Shown: piece by piece, positions 31,917 to 43,633 of the stretch
Numbering within the stretch: the stretch's first letter is position 1
Layout: each line of letters opens with the position of its first letter
Assembly: GCF_964019385.1 (NCBI RefSeq)
Contig: NC_088644.1
Location: 19,330,273-19,394,272, forward strand
DNA length: 64,000 bases
Reading direction: 5' to 3'
Source of the DNA: Sycon ciliatum
Lineage: Eukaryota; Porifera; Calcarea; Leucosolenida; Sycettidae
Translations under genes and position numbers: made by a program
Notes under the pieces: generated by a model
What the model was told of the DNA's origin: nothing
Database searches by the model: none
What the model saw: only the letters and a program-made list of their open reading frames with translations

Positions 31917-32515
31917 ACGCGGGTGCTCGAATCAGAAACGATTTGACAGGTGTGCAATTTCTCATCTGTAAATCTCAACAATGGCAGAATATACTTTTGG
32001 AGAGGCGATGGAACAGGGAAGAGAGTCTGGCTTGACCCACCCAGCAGGAATTCAGAACCTGGGTGCGCTACAACACAAGCTACAGACGCAGTAAAATTGT
32101 CGTATTTCCTTCGGATTTTTTATTTGAAAATTGGGTGCTCGAATCAGAAACAGCGAACTCGTCAGATCGTCTCCGATTCAAGCACACGGGTCTGCCATCG
32201 TCTACGCTTGGTGTGGCAGTTGAGGGCAGGGAGTAGTAACTTACTACTTCATTTTTGAGAGCAAGATGGTCAGTGGAGCCGCAGATTCAGCAGGTCTTTG
32301 GCAGCACCGTACAGGAGACCCATATCCTCGAATCAAGGACCCAGCAAAAAGTGGGTCGCGAGTATTTCAAAAAGTGTTTACCGGGCAGCGCTGAAATTTG
32401 GCATACCGTTAGCAGGCCGTATGTTGATGGTATTTGTGAAAACTAAACGAAATCGGAACAAGTTTAGGTACAATTTCAGGGTGTTTCTGTTTTGGTACCC
32501 TGTGTCTCATTCGAG
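31917..32515. mobile_element. MITE with GGGTGCTCGAAT ends (nested copies)
   Basis: GGGTGCTCGAATCAGAAAC at about 31921 pairs with CTCATTCGAGCACCC at about 32506. A second pair (GGGTGCTCGAATCAGAAAC near 32131, TCCGATTCAAGCACA near 32173) suggests one copy inside another. Confidence 0.65.
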
Positions 32516-32668
32516 CACCCGGGTCTATGCGTGGTCGTGTAAAAGAATACTACAGTCCATTCATAACAGACTGCCAGCGTATTCATGTATTATGTATCTA
32601 ATATGTATGTATTATCGCACCCCACGTGAGTGTCTCCATGGTTTGAGCCAATCAGCGGCCTTACTGAG

Positions 32669-33570
32669 CGTGCAATATTCCCCAGTACACCGCCAGCCAA
32701 TGACTATGTGGATGCACTGCAGTGCGATATTGCACCCCGGCGAGTGAGCGTGCAAATAACCTATATTTGCACGCTCACTTCGAAGTGAGCGTGCAAATCC
32801 GCGATATTCATGTTAAAACAAAATGGCGTCACGATTTATTGAAAGTGGTATAGTTGGTGGTACGAGTGTTCAAAACCATTTGAACTTCATACTGTTCGTC
32901 TTCTTTTTGACATGCTCTCTTTCCATCGTCCTTAGCTTTTGTTTGTTGAGAGCTGTTTTGGCTTTCTCCTATACCTCTGGGGGATGCCAAGTGATGGATT
33001 TGAGAGGCTGGTGATGGCTGTGAGCGAGAGTTTGCCGATCGGCGTCGTCCTCGCTATAGCGATGAAAATACTAGTTACTGCGCACCTGGCAGATATCACA
33101 ACACGTCGGAGCGTCCAGGAGCAAAGGAATCTTGGGTTTTCACTGGAATCTAGTTCCTCCAGCATCGTGTAGCCCACCGTCGGTGAATGGCGGTCCAGAA
33201 AGGTCGAAACTGGTCTTCTGCAGCATCTCGCAGTCCTGCGAGGCACACTGAATACGCCTGTCATGTATTCTACAAATAAAAATCACGAAGTAGTGGACTT
33301 TACAGTGATGAGTCTATCCTGTATGCTGCAAAAGACGCAGGAAATGTGACTGGTGTCCGTACACTGGACGCCAATAGGCAATATCATCCCAGTCTTCTCC
33401 TGCAGGATCTGTTTGACATTGACATTATGCAGTAGGTCGGCATTGACCTGGTTTGGCAGCTATCGTAATGGTATCTGCCTGGTTGGATGTAGCAGGTTGG
33501 TGTTTGCTCGTCGTCCAGTCCGGAATTTTCTTGTAACTCACGGTAGAGTACGCGCAGGGTTTGTGATCAT
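32669..33570. repeat. Left arm of large inverted repeat
   Basis: About 0.9 kb that recurs inverted at 35610-36575 with only scattered differences. The arm includes AATATTCCCCAGTACACCGC at the outer edge, a 34-bp perfect palindrome at 32765-32798 (centre TTCGAA), and long blocks such as TCGCTATAGCGATGAAAATA. Open frames in both arms code no recognisable protein. Confidence 0.85.
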
Positions 33571-33854
33571 CCCTGTTCACTTCAATATTATCAAACACAA
33601 CGTTCCCTTTGTCACTCATCTTATCCTGAGTACTGAATTTGCTGACAATATTGCACCACACTTGTCACAACCTACCGCCACTGCTGGCGGTGGCGGCTGG
33701 TTCGTCAATGGCGGTGACCAGGCTGACTGACTAGCTTCGAGACAGCGGCCTCGTTGTCAACCCCGCGGCAGCCTAAAGGTTGATTTTATCGATCCAGCCT
33801 CAGCGCCATGTTGACGATGCCCTAGTGACTGTGTGTCATGGATTGCCTTGCCAT

Positions 33855-34567
33855 CAGCGGTCATTGCTGTCCACCTTGATGCAGCCCTCAACAACTGGCT
33901 CAGCCCATGGGAGTCTCAAGTGGACAAAGTTGTTGCCAAAGTAGCTCAGAAGATTGGTGCATCGTGGTGTGGGTGAGCACATAACTAGGACTTCCCAGCG
34001 CCTATTTGTCCAGGCTGCGATACTATGTGACATGCTGTACTGCACATTCTTTTCAGCACTGCAAGGCCGGCAGCTGGACCGACTGCAGGGGCAGCGCACA
34101 TGCAGGCCGCCTGTTGCCAGTGCAGCATTCTGGAACGTTCCTTCCTTCTGAGATCCGTGGAATAATAACTTTCTTTGCTTCAAAGCAAGTTGCTTACCTT
34201 TCTGTTGTGCTCCCAGTGTCCTTACAACAATAACCTACAGCAATGTTTTATTTTCCTTTCCATTTCCCAACCAATGAATACTACGATGTCGATTCTATTT
34301 CTTCATACTTTGGTGTGTGCCCGCGCACGCACGTGTGTGTGTGTATACCTCACTCGCCACTCGAAGTTCTGTTCCCCATCACTGGAACACTGCCTGTTCT
34401 TTCAGGACCTGCCATCATCTGCGGATGGGCATTCAATGATTGTATTGTGTGTGTGTTTCATTCAGAATCAGATCCGCTATCGGTGCTTAAAGAGAAAATC
34501 TGTGGGTTCACATCCAGTGCATTTTTAGATTTGCGTGCTTTTCTCGCCACGGGCGCATACATGGGAC

Positions 34568-34608
<41 letters not shown>

Positions 34609-34975
34609 CTGTGTGTATGGGGATATTGTCTGTATCGGCTTTTGGTACTAATGTTTAGGTCTGTGCTTGCATGTGTGAACATGAAATTGTTCGGTTCTGT
34701 GCATGCTATTGCTATGTTGTATATTATTGTATGTATGTGTGCATTTCCACGAACAGTGTAGACGAGCGTGGAGAGTGCATTCATCCCTCATCAACCACTT
34801 CCCCTTGGGCTTACGAGAGTTTTTTGTCTCATTTTTGTTTGTTTCTCTCTGATACTGTATTGATGCCGGTACCTGTACCTCGATGTGTTCCTCTATCTGC
34901 AGTTGCCTTTAACCTTCGGTCAAGTTAACGTTTATTGTGCTCTATTTATCGTGCGAATCAAAATAAACAATAATA
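33855..34975 (+). pseudogene. Non-LTR retrotransposon 3' remnant
   Basis: In broken frames the region reads VDKVVAKVAQKIGA, SQRLFVQAAI and ALQGRQLDRLQGQRTC, the order seen in the C-terminal part of LINE reverse transcriptases. It then passes into non-coding sequence with a (TG)n tract (34571-34606) and ends AAAATAAACAATAATAAC, a LINE-like 3' tail. Internal stops show it is a relic. Confidence 0.45.
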
Positions 34976-35609
34976 ACACAAGTCGTGCTAGAGTGACGAC
35001 ATGTGCGTGTAGTAGGGTTGATGCGATGGGACGTTATAATTAGGTGGAACAGAACACACATTGGGCAGATTGATTGGGCATCATTGACTGTGCTCAGTCT
35101 AAACAGTGAACATAATAATTATCTCCAGTGGCAGACTGTAGCGGCTAGCCTCCAATAGGTAGCTGGCACTAGTCGCTACTGCTTGTTTGACAGGTGCCGC
35201 CAGAACCCCTGTTGTGTCATGCTATAGATGCACATGCCCTGTTCTGGGGCATACTGAGGTACTTTGATTTTGTTGACTGCATGTAGACAGCATCCAATAG
35301 TAGTACTCGTAGACCTTGGCTCTTTGTAGGTCAACCACCATCGCATGGATCGATCGGTGACTATGCACTTGGAGGTTGGAATAGCCCGCGCTGAACAGAT
35401 CTTGCCATGGCCCAGGGAGTGAACTCGCTTACTCGACTATCCCGGTTTTAGTTAACCAGCATGAGTGGTGCAATTTGTCCATACCATGTTGCGAGCTCAC
35501 AGTTGTTTGGGCAGGTTTTGAGCTGCACCACGAAACAAAGCGAAATAACGGCGTGACTGTAGAGCAAGGAAGCGGCGAGACGGCACTTCCAGGACGAGAC
35601 AGGCAGTAG
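34976..35609. other. Spacer of the large inverted repeat, nothing recognised
   Basis: No inverted termini, tandem repeats or credible coding segments were identified. Confidence 0.35.
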
Positions 35610-36575
35610 AGATGTGTTCACAGCACGAGCAACCTCTCAAACCCTGCCGGTACTCCACAGTTACAAGAAAATGTCGGACTGGACGACGCGCCAATGCAAA
35701 CCTGCTACATCCACCCAGGCAGATAGCTGCCAAACCAGGCCAATGTCGACCCACTGCATACCGGTATGTCGATGTCAAACAGATCCTGCAGGAGAAGACT
35801 GGGATGATATTGCCTATTGGCGTCCAGTGTACGGACACCAGTCACATTTCCTGCGTCTTTTGCAGCATACAGGATAGACTCATCACTGTAAAGTCCACTA
35901 CTTCGTGATTTTTATTTGTAGAATACATGACAGGCGTATTCAGTGTGCCTCGCAGGACTGCGAGATGCTGCAGAAGACCAGTTTCGACCTTTCTGGACCG
36001 CCATTCACCGACGGTGGGCTACACGATGCTGGAGGAACTAGATTCCAGTGAAAACCCAAGATTCCTTTGCTCCTGGACGCTCCGACGTGTTGTGATATCT
36101 GCCAGGTGCGCAGTAACTAGTATTTTCATCGCTATAGCGAGGACGACGCCGATCGGCAAACTCTCGCTCACAGCCATCACCAGCCTCTCAAATCCATCAC
36201 TTGGCATCCCCCAGAGGTATAGGAGAAAGCCAAAACAGCTCCCAACAAACAAAAGCTAAGGACGATGGAAAGAGAGCATGTCGAAAAGAAGACGAACAGT
36301 ATGAAGTTCAAATGGGTTTGAACACTCGTTCCACCAACTATACCACTTTCAATAAATCGTGACGCCATTTTGTTTTAACACGCATACGGTCCATAGGTTA
36401 TTTGCACGCTCACTTCGAAGCGAGCGTGCAAATATAGGTTATTTGCACGCTCGCTTCGAAGTGAGCGTGCAGATAGGTTATTTGCACGCTCACTCGCCGG
36501 GGTGCAATATCGCACTGCAGTGCATCCACATACTCATCTGGTCATTTGCTGGCGGTGTACTGGGGAATATTGCGA
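35610..36575. repeat. Right arm of large inverted repeat
   Basis: Inverted counterpart of 32669-33570. It differs by an extra palindrome: ATTTGCACGCTCACTTCGAA-centred palindromes occur at 36400-36433 and 36441-36474, against one in the left arm. Confidence 0.85.
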
Positions 36576-36627
36576 GTCGCTCCGCCAAGCAGTCGCTGCT
36601 GACTTGCTGCAGCACACCAAATAATAA

Positions 36628-37245
36628 TTGGTCGAGGACGCTGTCGCGGAAGCGAATGTGGACCCGGCTTGCGTCCGCCAAGCCAACTTCACAAGCTCCG
36701 TGAGAGTCGAGACAGCAGACGCCCAAGTATTGGAGAAGACTGTCGACAGCCGATTTGAGAAACTGTCCGACGCCGCCATCGACAGCCTCGTTTCTGAGCA
36801 GAAAAACAAAAACACAGAGCAGGCAACTGACAAATGGCTCCGCTTATTCGACGAGTATTGTAAAGACACAGGACGTCGCTGTGACCTGAGTACGGTTACG
36901 GCAAGCGACCTAGCTTTAATACATTCTGCGACATGCATACGTCGAATTTCGTCCGGAGAAAGCTGGAGTGAAGTTCTACTCTGCATCAAGCTTGCTCGGT
37001 TTCCGTTCCTCATACATCGCAAGCTAGTCGAGTTGAAGCGGCCCATGAACGTCCACAGTGACCCAGCGTTCAAGGACGCAAACATTGCATTGAAGGCTTT
37101 CCTCATGAAGCCAAAGAAAGCGGGAGAAGTCAAAGCGGTGGAGCACAAACACCCCATCAACGACGACGACATGAGCAAGCTGTCCCGCTACTTCCAGGAT
37201 CTCCCGTGTATAGACAGCAGCTGCTCGAAAGAAGTGTTCCTCTAA
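36628..37245 (+). pseudogene. Crypton-like tyrosine recombinase N-terminal fragment
   Basis: A 205-codon open frame without an initiating ATG reads LVSEQKNKNTEQATDKWLRL, FDEYCKDTGRRC, VHSDPAFKDANIALKAFL and EVKAVEHKHPINDDDMSKL. This order (ENxNT-x-x-AT-x-x-W, then SDPAF, then EH-P-I) is that of the N-terminal core-binding region in Crypton-derived and QRICH1/ZMYM2-like proteins. The frame stops before any catalytic R/H-x-x-R/Y motif, so the recombinase is truncated. A base deletion or new stop just after the EHKHPI block would explain this. It begins about 50 bp outside the right arm of the large inverted repeat. Domesticated use of this fragment cannot be excluded but no exon signals were seen. 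Confidence 0.6.
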
Positions 37246-37671
37246 AAATGAACGCGACTGGTTGTGCTGTGTTGTATGACTGTGAAATGATAGCAGGGTT
37301 GCATGCAGCATGCTAGGGTTGCACCAGACTGTGTCAAGTGTATGTCGTGACAGACTGTGTGGTGGCAGGGGTGCGATAAGTATGTATTACTGCACAAGGA
37401 CCAGTGCGATAATGACTGAGTACGAGGTCAGGAAATAAAAGCCGAGTAAAAGACCGAGGCGAAGCCGAGGTTTTTTACGAGGTTTTATTTCATACTGACC
37501 AAGTACGAAGTCAATATTAGATTTATCACGACAAACAGTCCGTATTTCAAATTCCAAAACGATAACCTCGTGAATCCCGGTTTTATGATTGCACAACCGT
37601 TGCACCACCACCTACTCATGCAGTGACAATGCTGCACTAGGCACCGGTCCGTTCAACTGCGCGACCCCTAA

Positions 37672-38778
37672 GGCCTCGGTCACACATGCACTTTTTTTGG
37701 CGGTTCCGCCAAAGCGTAACTTACGCTTCCGCCGTTGCCTCGGCAACGGCGGAGGCGTAAGTTACGCTTTGGCGGAAAGTTTGGATTTCGCTACGCCAAA
37801 AAAATGCGAGCGGACCCTCCGCTTTGGCGGAACCTGCATGGTGATGGCTTTGGAGTTTGGTGTGCTACTTCTGCACTGAGTTCTGGTGTTGTTTGGTTGC
37901 CGTTTGGTATTCAGTTTTCATATTGTTCTTCTTTGCCAATGAACTGTACGTTCTGGAGATCTCGCAAACAATACTGCATCGCTATGAGTGGATAATTGGT
38001 GAGGGAATCCGTCTCCCAACTCATTGGCCCCGATCGCGGACGATCTCCAACTCTCTCCAAGCAATACGTCCACCAGAGTATGCAACACTAGGACTGCAAC
38101 CAGGGAGTAGTAGAGTACTCTGCCACACCCTCACTGCAACTGCAGGCATCCACGCAGTCGCTGGGTCGATGATGGATCATGGAGGAAGCAACGACACCCT
38201 GCTATAAAACAATTTGAATTTGATATTGATGTAAACTAAACTAATATTCAAATACACCCGTGCTGGGCCGCAGTGAATGTGCCCCAAATCCACGAGTGTA
38301 CTTGACAGGAGACATTCAGCAGCCTGTCAGCGATCCACGATAGCTCTACTTGTACAAGCGAAGGTCGCTTCAACTCGGACAAGAAGGAGGCAACGACACC
38401 CTACTATACAACTATTTGAATTTGATATTGATGTAAACCAAACTAGTAATATTCAAAATACACCTGTACTGGGCCGCAGTGAATGCGCCCCAAATCCACG
38501 AGTGTACTTGACAGGAGACATTCAGCAGCCTAGCCTGTCAGCGATCCACGATAGCTCTACTTGTACAAGCGAAGGTCGCTTCAACTCGGACAAGAACATC
38601 TAAAATTTCATAGGACGTGCTGCATTTGCATTCTCTCCGCCAAAGCGGAGCGTTGAGGAGCACAGTAGTCTACATGTATGTGTGACCGCTGCATCGTGTG
38701 GTCCACCAAAGCGGCTGCGGTAGTTCCGCTTTCCGCCTCCGCAAAAGCGGTGCAAGCTTTTCATGTGTGACCGCGGCC
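37672..38778. mobile_element. Harbinger-like element, TAA target
   Basis: Ends GGCCTCGGTCACACATG and CATGTGTGACCGCGGCC with TAA on both sides (37669-37671, 38779-38781). About 1.1 kb. It contains a strong hairpin at 37706-37775 (stem with AAAGCGTAACTTACGC) and a tandem duplication of about 205 bp (38181-38385 and 38386-38595). No transposase frame was found. Confidence 0.75.
38181..38595. repeat. ~205-bp tandem duplication
   Basis: Two adjacent copies, each with GAATTTGATATTGATGTAAA, GGGCCGCAGTGAATG and CGAAGGTCGCTTCAACTCGG. Confidence 0.8.
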
Positions 38779-38969
38779 TAAGCAGTCAAATATACATGTA
38801 AGCAGTCAATATAGCCCTAAAAGGAGTGAAATATGCAGGAATATTTGACTGCTTAGGAGTTAGGTATGGCAAAAATCTATGTGAGTCAATACTAAGCCTA
38901 AGTAAGGGAGTGATAATGACTCACATAGATTTTTGTCCAAAAAATCAGGCTTTTGAGCCACGTATTGGG

Positions 38970-39004
38970 CTGCACGGCGGCGGGCGAAGCCCGCCGCCGT
39001 GCAG
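38970..39004. repeat. GC-rich hairpin
   Basis: CTGCACGGCGGCGGG, five-base loop CGAAG, then its exact complement. A 15-bp perfect stem. Confidence 0.85.
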
Positions 39005-39056
39005 CAGGACTTTTGCCAGCACCCTCGTGACGTTGCAGATATGTGGCTTGATTATA

Positions 39057-39407
39057 GGGCTTGAAAGTGCTACGTCACTCCATAGCAATGGCATAGCAAC
39101 AATTTGAAAAATTCGAAAACTGGATCCACCTGGATCCAGTTTTTGTATGGATCCAAGCACATTTCAAGCGGTCTCACTCACAGCAAGGTGATGTTGCCAG
39201 TGAAACTGACTGATTTGGCTAGTGGGGGCGGGGTGACAACTGGTGGCGAAGTAAAAGTTGCACCTGCATACGACATGAGTGGGTTGCTATGCACCCACAT
39301 ACTGAGGCAATAGCAAAGTCACACCTAAGGCTTAGTGGATCCAAAATAGAAATCTGATGTCAATTTACTACTCCCAGGCCGTTTTTGACGTCATCACTTT
39401 CAAGCCC
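39057..39407. mobile_element. MITE with GGGCTTGAAAGTG ends, TA target
   Basis: Ends GGGCTTGAAAGTGCTACGTCA and the inverted TGACGTCATCACTTTCAAGCCC (shown in part), flanked by TA. About 350 bp; a GGATCCACCTGGATCC palindrome lies inside. Confidence 0.75.
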
Positions 39408-40455
39408 TATTGTAGTTGACGTTGATTTAGTGACTTTGGCAATTTTGAGTCGTGTCAAGAAGTCAGGTAGGATTCAGTACTAGGCAGTAGTGAAACGTGA
39501 GTGGTAGTGTTTGCCGGTTTCTGAGGGTATCCTGGATTTGGTGTGCAGCGCTGTGGAAATGGCTTGCTGTGGAGGTCCCAGCACTGGATGTTGTATCAAA
39601 GGTACGACCTCGTAGCACGTGCTAAACCTAAAAAAATTCAAAAATTGACTTTGGTCTGTGGGAGTGTGTGAGAGAACGCCCACTCGTTCCGTTGTGACAG
39701 ATTCCAGGGCCTCGTTGAGGGGCCCTACCCCATCACCCATGGCTGCTTCTGGACTTGTTCTAGGTTTGAGTCCCGCGCACGAACAGAATGAGCACGAAAA
39801 TGTGAAAAAATTGTAAATGCATTTGTTTGGCTCCTGGGTGGCTCGCACACCGTGGCACTATGCCGGAAATTTGAGTTTTTCCGGCCTGGAAAGCCTGTCA
39901 GTGAGGCGCAAGAACTTGTAAATCATGTCCTGAGGGCCAGCATAGTGGCAGGAGTGTGTGGTCCAAATTTCACTCAAATCCATTGAGAAACACCAAAGTT
40001 ACGGTCAATTGAATGCCATAATTTTGAAATTTATGGGTAGGCTGCCCCCTTAACAGTGTGCACTGTTATTACATGCTCCCATCATACGACTATGTACAAA
40101 TACAAGGCAATTTTTTTCTAAGTGAATGCACGCTTGCTTGCGGCTCCTTTTAAAAAAAAACGGGTCAAAATCTGTCCAAATTTGAGAGAGAAAATGGAAA
40201 ATTGATTTTTTTAGCTCGCTTTGCTGGCTGATTTCCGTGCATTTGCATGCTGCTTTGTCTTTGAAGAAGTCATGCACCTTATTGATCATCTCAACGCATC
40301 CACGTAGGGTATTCCCCTGTCAGGCTGGCGCTGGCCGGGCTACATTGTCATGATTGTAGGGCATACACAATGCCAATTAAATGGCCCTTTGACTGGATGG
40401 AAAAGAGTGCACACTAGTTATATGGGCCCTTTGACTGGAAAAGAGTGCACACTTA
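39408..40455. other. Intergenic, nothing recognised
   Basis: No tandem or inverted structure of note and no convincing exon; the open frame at 39480-39848 (minus) matches no family I recognise. Confidence 0.35.
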
Positions 40456-40843
40456 GGCTGTGTTTACATGAGAAATTTCAACCCGGGTCGAGTTCAGCCC
40501 GGGTTGAAAGTCTGTACGATAGACAAAAGAGGTGAGTGACAGAGTGTTTACATGAAGACAGTTGACCCGGGTCAAATACTGATATGCCGCCAAAAGTCCA
40601 CTTCTACAGTCCTGTATGGTCACGTGAATCCGTTCGCGCGAAATTTGCATCTGCAGTGCCGTTCAAACCTGGCGCGAGATACGCACAGAAGTACGTTTGT
40701 ACGATTTTCTTGACCCGAAATTTCAACCCGGGTCAAGCGCAATGTGTCATGTAAACCTGCCATTCATTTTGTGCACATGGCGGGTTGAAATCTGACCCGG
40801 GTCGAAGTCAACCCGGGTTGAAACGCTTCATGTAAACACAGCC
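40456..40843. mobile_element. Harbinger-like MITE, TTA target
   Basis: Ends GGCTGTGTTTACATG and CATGTAAACACAGCC with TTA on both sides. The interior repeats the motif GACCCGGGTC / CAACCCGGGT at least five times in both orientations. Confidence 0.85.
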
Positions 40844-40870
40844 TTATAGTGAATGGACTGTAGTAATGTA

Positions 40871-42068
40871 CAGTCGTCCCTCTCTAATCCGGCACCTTTT
40901 GCTACGGCGTTTTCTGCTGGATTAACGAGGGTGCTGGATTAAGAAATCCTGCCCTCTGACCCGGCCCTACCCAATTGCATGCATGTATCATACCGTTCAA
41001 AACGCAGGGTTTTTCCGTGTCAACCCAAGTATTTGGTGCACGGCTTTATATTCTCAACTGTTCTCCAGGAATATACACAGTGATAAAGTGATAAAGTAAA
41101 ACAGAGAACATGTTCACATGTACTCTTGCACACACACGCACACACACACACCTGAAAATTGGCAGCACACTACTCCTTGCTGTCAGCGAATTGTGAAAAT
41201 ATACATGTAGCAGTCAGGTCTGCAGCAGTGATTGTGGCACCGCAACTCCAGTCAACTGAACTGAAGTGGCCCCGCGCGCGCGCGGCACTGACCAGACTGG
41301 CCTAGCCTGGCCAAGCAAGGAGTACCTGTACGGTCGGTACGCGATTTACGACCGCCGGATTATGAAATCAAACTACGTGCAGTTTGAGCGATTTTTTAAC
41401 TTGGTAAACCGGCCTCTTGTACGGGCAGAATTAAGTAACACAGTGATACAATAAAAACAAGTACCAGTAGTTACATACATGGACCATACGAGAAAAAGCA
41501 ATGATGACAAGGCATAAACAAGTGTCTAGTGCTGTATGGCAGCTTCCGAGACAGCGAGTCGAGCGGATGACTCAGCCACCTCCGGGTGCGAATACAGCCG
41601 TCGTGCACCACGCAGGCAAGCCACGCCGGCACGGAGAAGGGCAAAGCTGAACCTGCAGCGGATCCATGCCATCACTGCAGAGTATGGCTCACCAGATTTG
41701 TCGGAGACCATTGCAGCTATTCTCTTGAGGAGAGCGGCAGCAGCTCGACCAGTACCACCAGTTGCAGCGAAAACCACAGGGATGAAGGTTCCACGCTCGA
41801 CCTCCTTGACGCGCTGTTCGTATCGCCTCCGTTTTTCACGTTCATGACGCTGGTAGCAAGCGGTGATGGAAGAGGATCGATTTGAGGGAGCAAAGGGGTT
41901 GAAAACCCGAATATCGAGAAAGACTCTCTCAAACCGACCTCCCCAATGCAGTTTGAGCGATTCGTTTCAATATGTAGGAGTCGAACGAAAAAAATCGGTT
42001 TCGTCAGAAAGTACGCCGGTTGGCAAGGGTTCCGGATAAACAAGTGCCGGATTAGAGAGGGACGGCTG
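40871..42068. mobile_element. pogo/Tigger-like element, TA target
   Basis: Ends CAGTCGTCCCTCTCTAATCC and GGATTAGAGAGGGACGGCTG flanked by TA. About 1.2 kb. An inner pair of CAGTTTGAGCGATT blocks (41380, 41949) suggests internal rearrangement. No DDE transposase frame was recognised. Confidence 0.8.
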
Positions 42069-42142
42069 TATCAGTACAGCATACTGCCTACAAGTACAAG
42101 AATGAACTCTCATGTTTTCATAATCATAACAATGGATTTCAA

Positions 42143-42835
42143 AGAAAGGTTTGCTCCCCACACCGGAGCTCGCGCTATTCCGCCGACTTTACTTGACACT
42201 TGACTGACTCACGACTGCCATCCAGAGTACACGAGAAGTCCATCGAACCTTCGACTCGGCAAACCTGCAAGAAAGCACCACTCCCTGCTCAATACACAGT
42301 GTTTCGGGGAATTCACCCCTCATCAGTTGAGCTTGAGTAGGCTGAGGAAGATTGTGCCTGAAGAGCACCACTTATATAGTGCTCTCCAGGCACAAACATC
42401 ACCAGGGATACAAACTTACAGAGACGCTCCGCTTCCAGCGCGACAAACACCTCGTGAACACCAGATAGCAGCGTGAGTCAGTGTCGCTCCTGGACGGTGA
42501 GACAGACGTCGAGGACCCTCGGTCATTCGCAACGCTATCACCTCCAAACCAACTAGTCGCAAGCCCGCGCTGGGCACAACAGTACGAAGTAGTGGTTGCG
42601 ACTTCGGCGATGATTTGTAAGAAAGGTTTGCTCCCCGAAACACTGTGTATTGAGCAGGGAGTGGTGCTTTCTTGCAGGTTTGCCGAGTCGAAGGTTCGAT
42701 GGACTTCTCGTGTGCTCTGGATGGCAGTTGTGAGTCAGTCAAGTGTCAAGTAAAGTCGGCGGAAGAGCGCGAGCTCCGGTGTGGGGAGCAAACCTTTCTT
42801 ACAAATCATCGCCGAAGCCGCAACCACTACTTCGT
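42143..42835. mobile_element. Foldback element, family B, copy 2, with 12-bp target duplication
   Basis: Arms 42143-42310 and 42631-42800 are inverted copies. Exact 12-bp direct repeats AATGGATTTCAA occur at 42131-42142 and 42836-42847. The last ~53 bp (42783-42835) are also present inverted at 42578-42631, so the right arm is itself bracketed by an inverted pair, while the left arm lacks this extension. Homologous to 745-1261 in opposite orientation. Confidence 0.8.
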
Positions 42836-42936
42836 AATGGATTTCAATTGCACATTAATTTATTCTTACAAGCAATTTTATCCCATAGTAGAATACATGT
42901 ACTGCGTTGCATGTACGATGATCTTCCTGCCCCGGC

Positions 42937-43454
42937 TAGGCCTTGACAGATTATGCTAGCATAATTTTTCGCATAATTCCTACCAAAATCGAATAACCGC
43001 ATAATTCGAGGCAAATTGCATACGAATCGCATAAAATTGGAATAATCTGCCTGTTCGCATCAAATTCCATACAGTTGTACATGTTCTACAACAAGTACAA
43101 GTACAAGTACAAGTAGATGCACCAGGAAGTCGTAGGTTTACGACTCCCTTTGAGAACATGTCCAGTCCACTACAATCAGTGACCAGGGTGACGGTCGTAG
43201 CAAGGTCGGACAGTGCGTTGACCCCGTTGAACTTTTGCTACTACAGTACAACGCCCTCTACAAAACAATTCACCTGTTATTTGGCACAGAACCATGCATC
43301 ATATACATGTACAATCATTAGCAGCATAATTATGTGAGCATAATGCGGCATAATATGATAACTTTTAGCATAAAAATAGCATAATTCTGCAATTTTTTCA
43401 GCAATGCGAAAAGCAAAATTTCACGAAAATATTAGCATAATCTGTCAAGGCCTA
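42937..43454. mobile_element. hAT-like MITE with 8-bp target duplication
   Basis: Ends TAGGCCTTGACAGATTATGC and the inverted GCATAATCTGTCAAGGCCTA. GCCCCGGC occurs on both sides (42929-42936, 43455-43462); 8 bp is the hAT signature. The interior is rich in GCATAAT motifs. Confidence 0.85.
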
Positions 43455-43633
43455 GCCCCGGCCCCTGCGCACATTATTATTATTTTTATTATTAAAATTT
43501 TGACAGGGCAATCCCCACACGCATTATGATATGCCACACTTGACTTATCGTGTGTAAGAAATATCGGAAATAAGAGTAGAAAGTCGTTTTTCAAACACCC
43601 ACGCTATAACCTATACCTAGTACCTACTGTACT

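Noticed and set aside
34243..34761. 172-codon plus frame
   Set aside because: Its second half is (TG)n microsatellite and the first half shows no family resemblance; it lies in a LINE-like 3' UTR.
35497..35908. Overlapping frames in the right inverted-repeat arm
   Set aside because: Matching frames in the left arm diverge by frameshifts, and no domain is recognisable, so coding is not supported.
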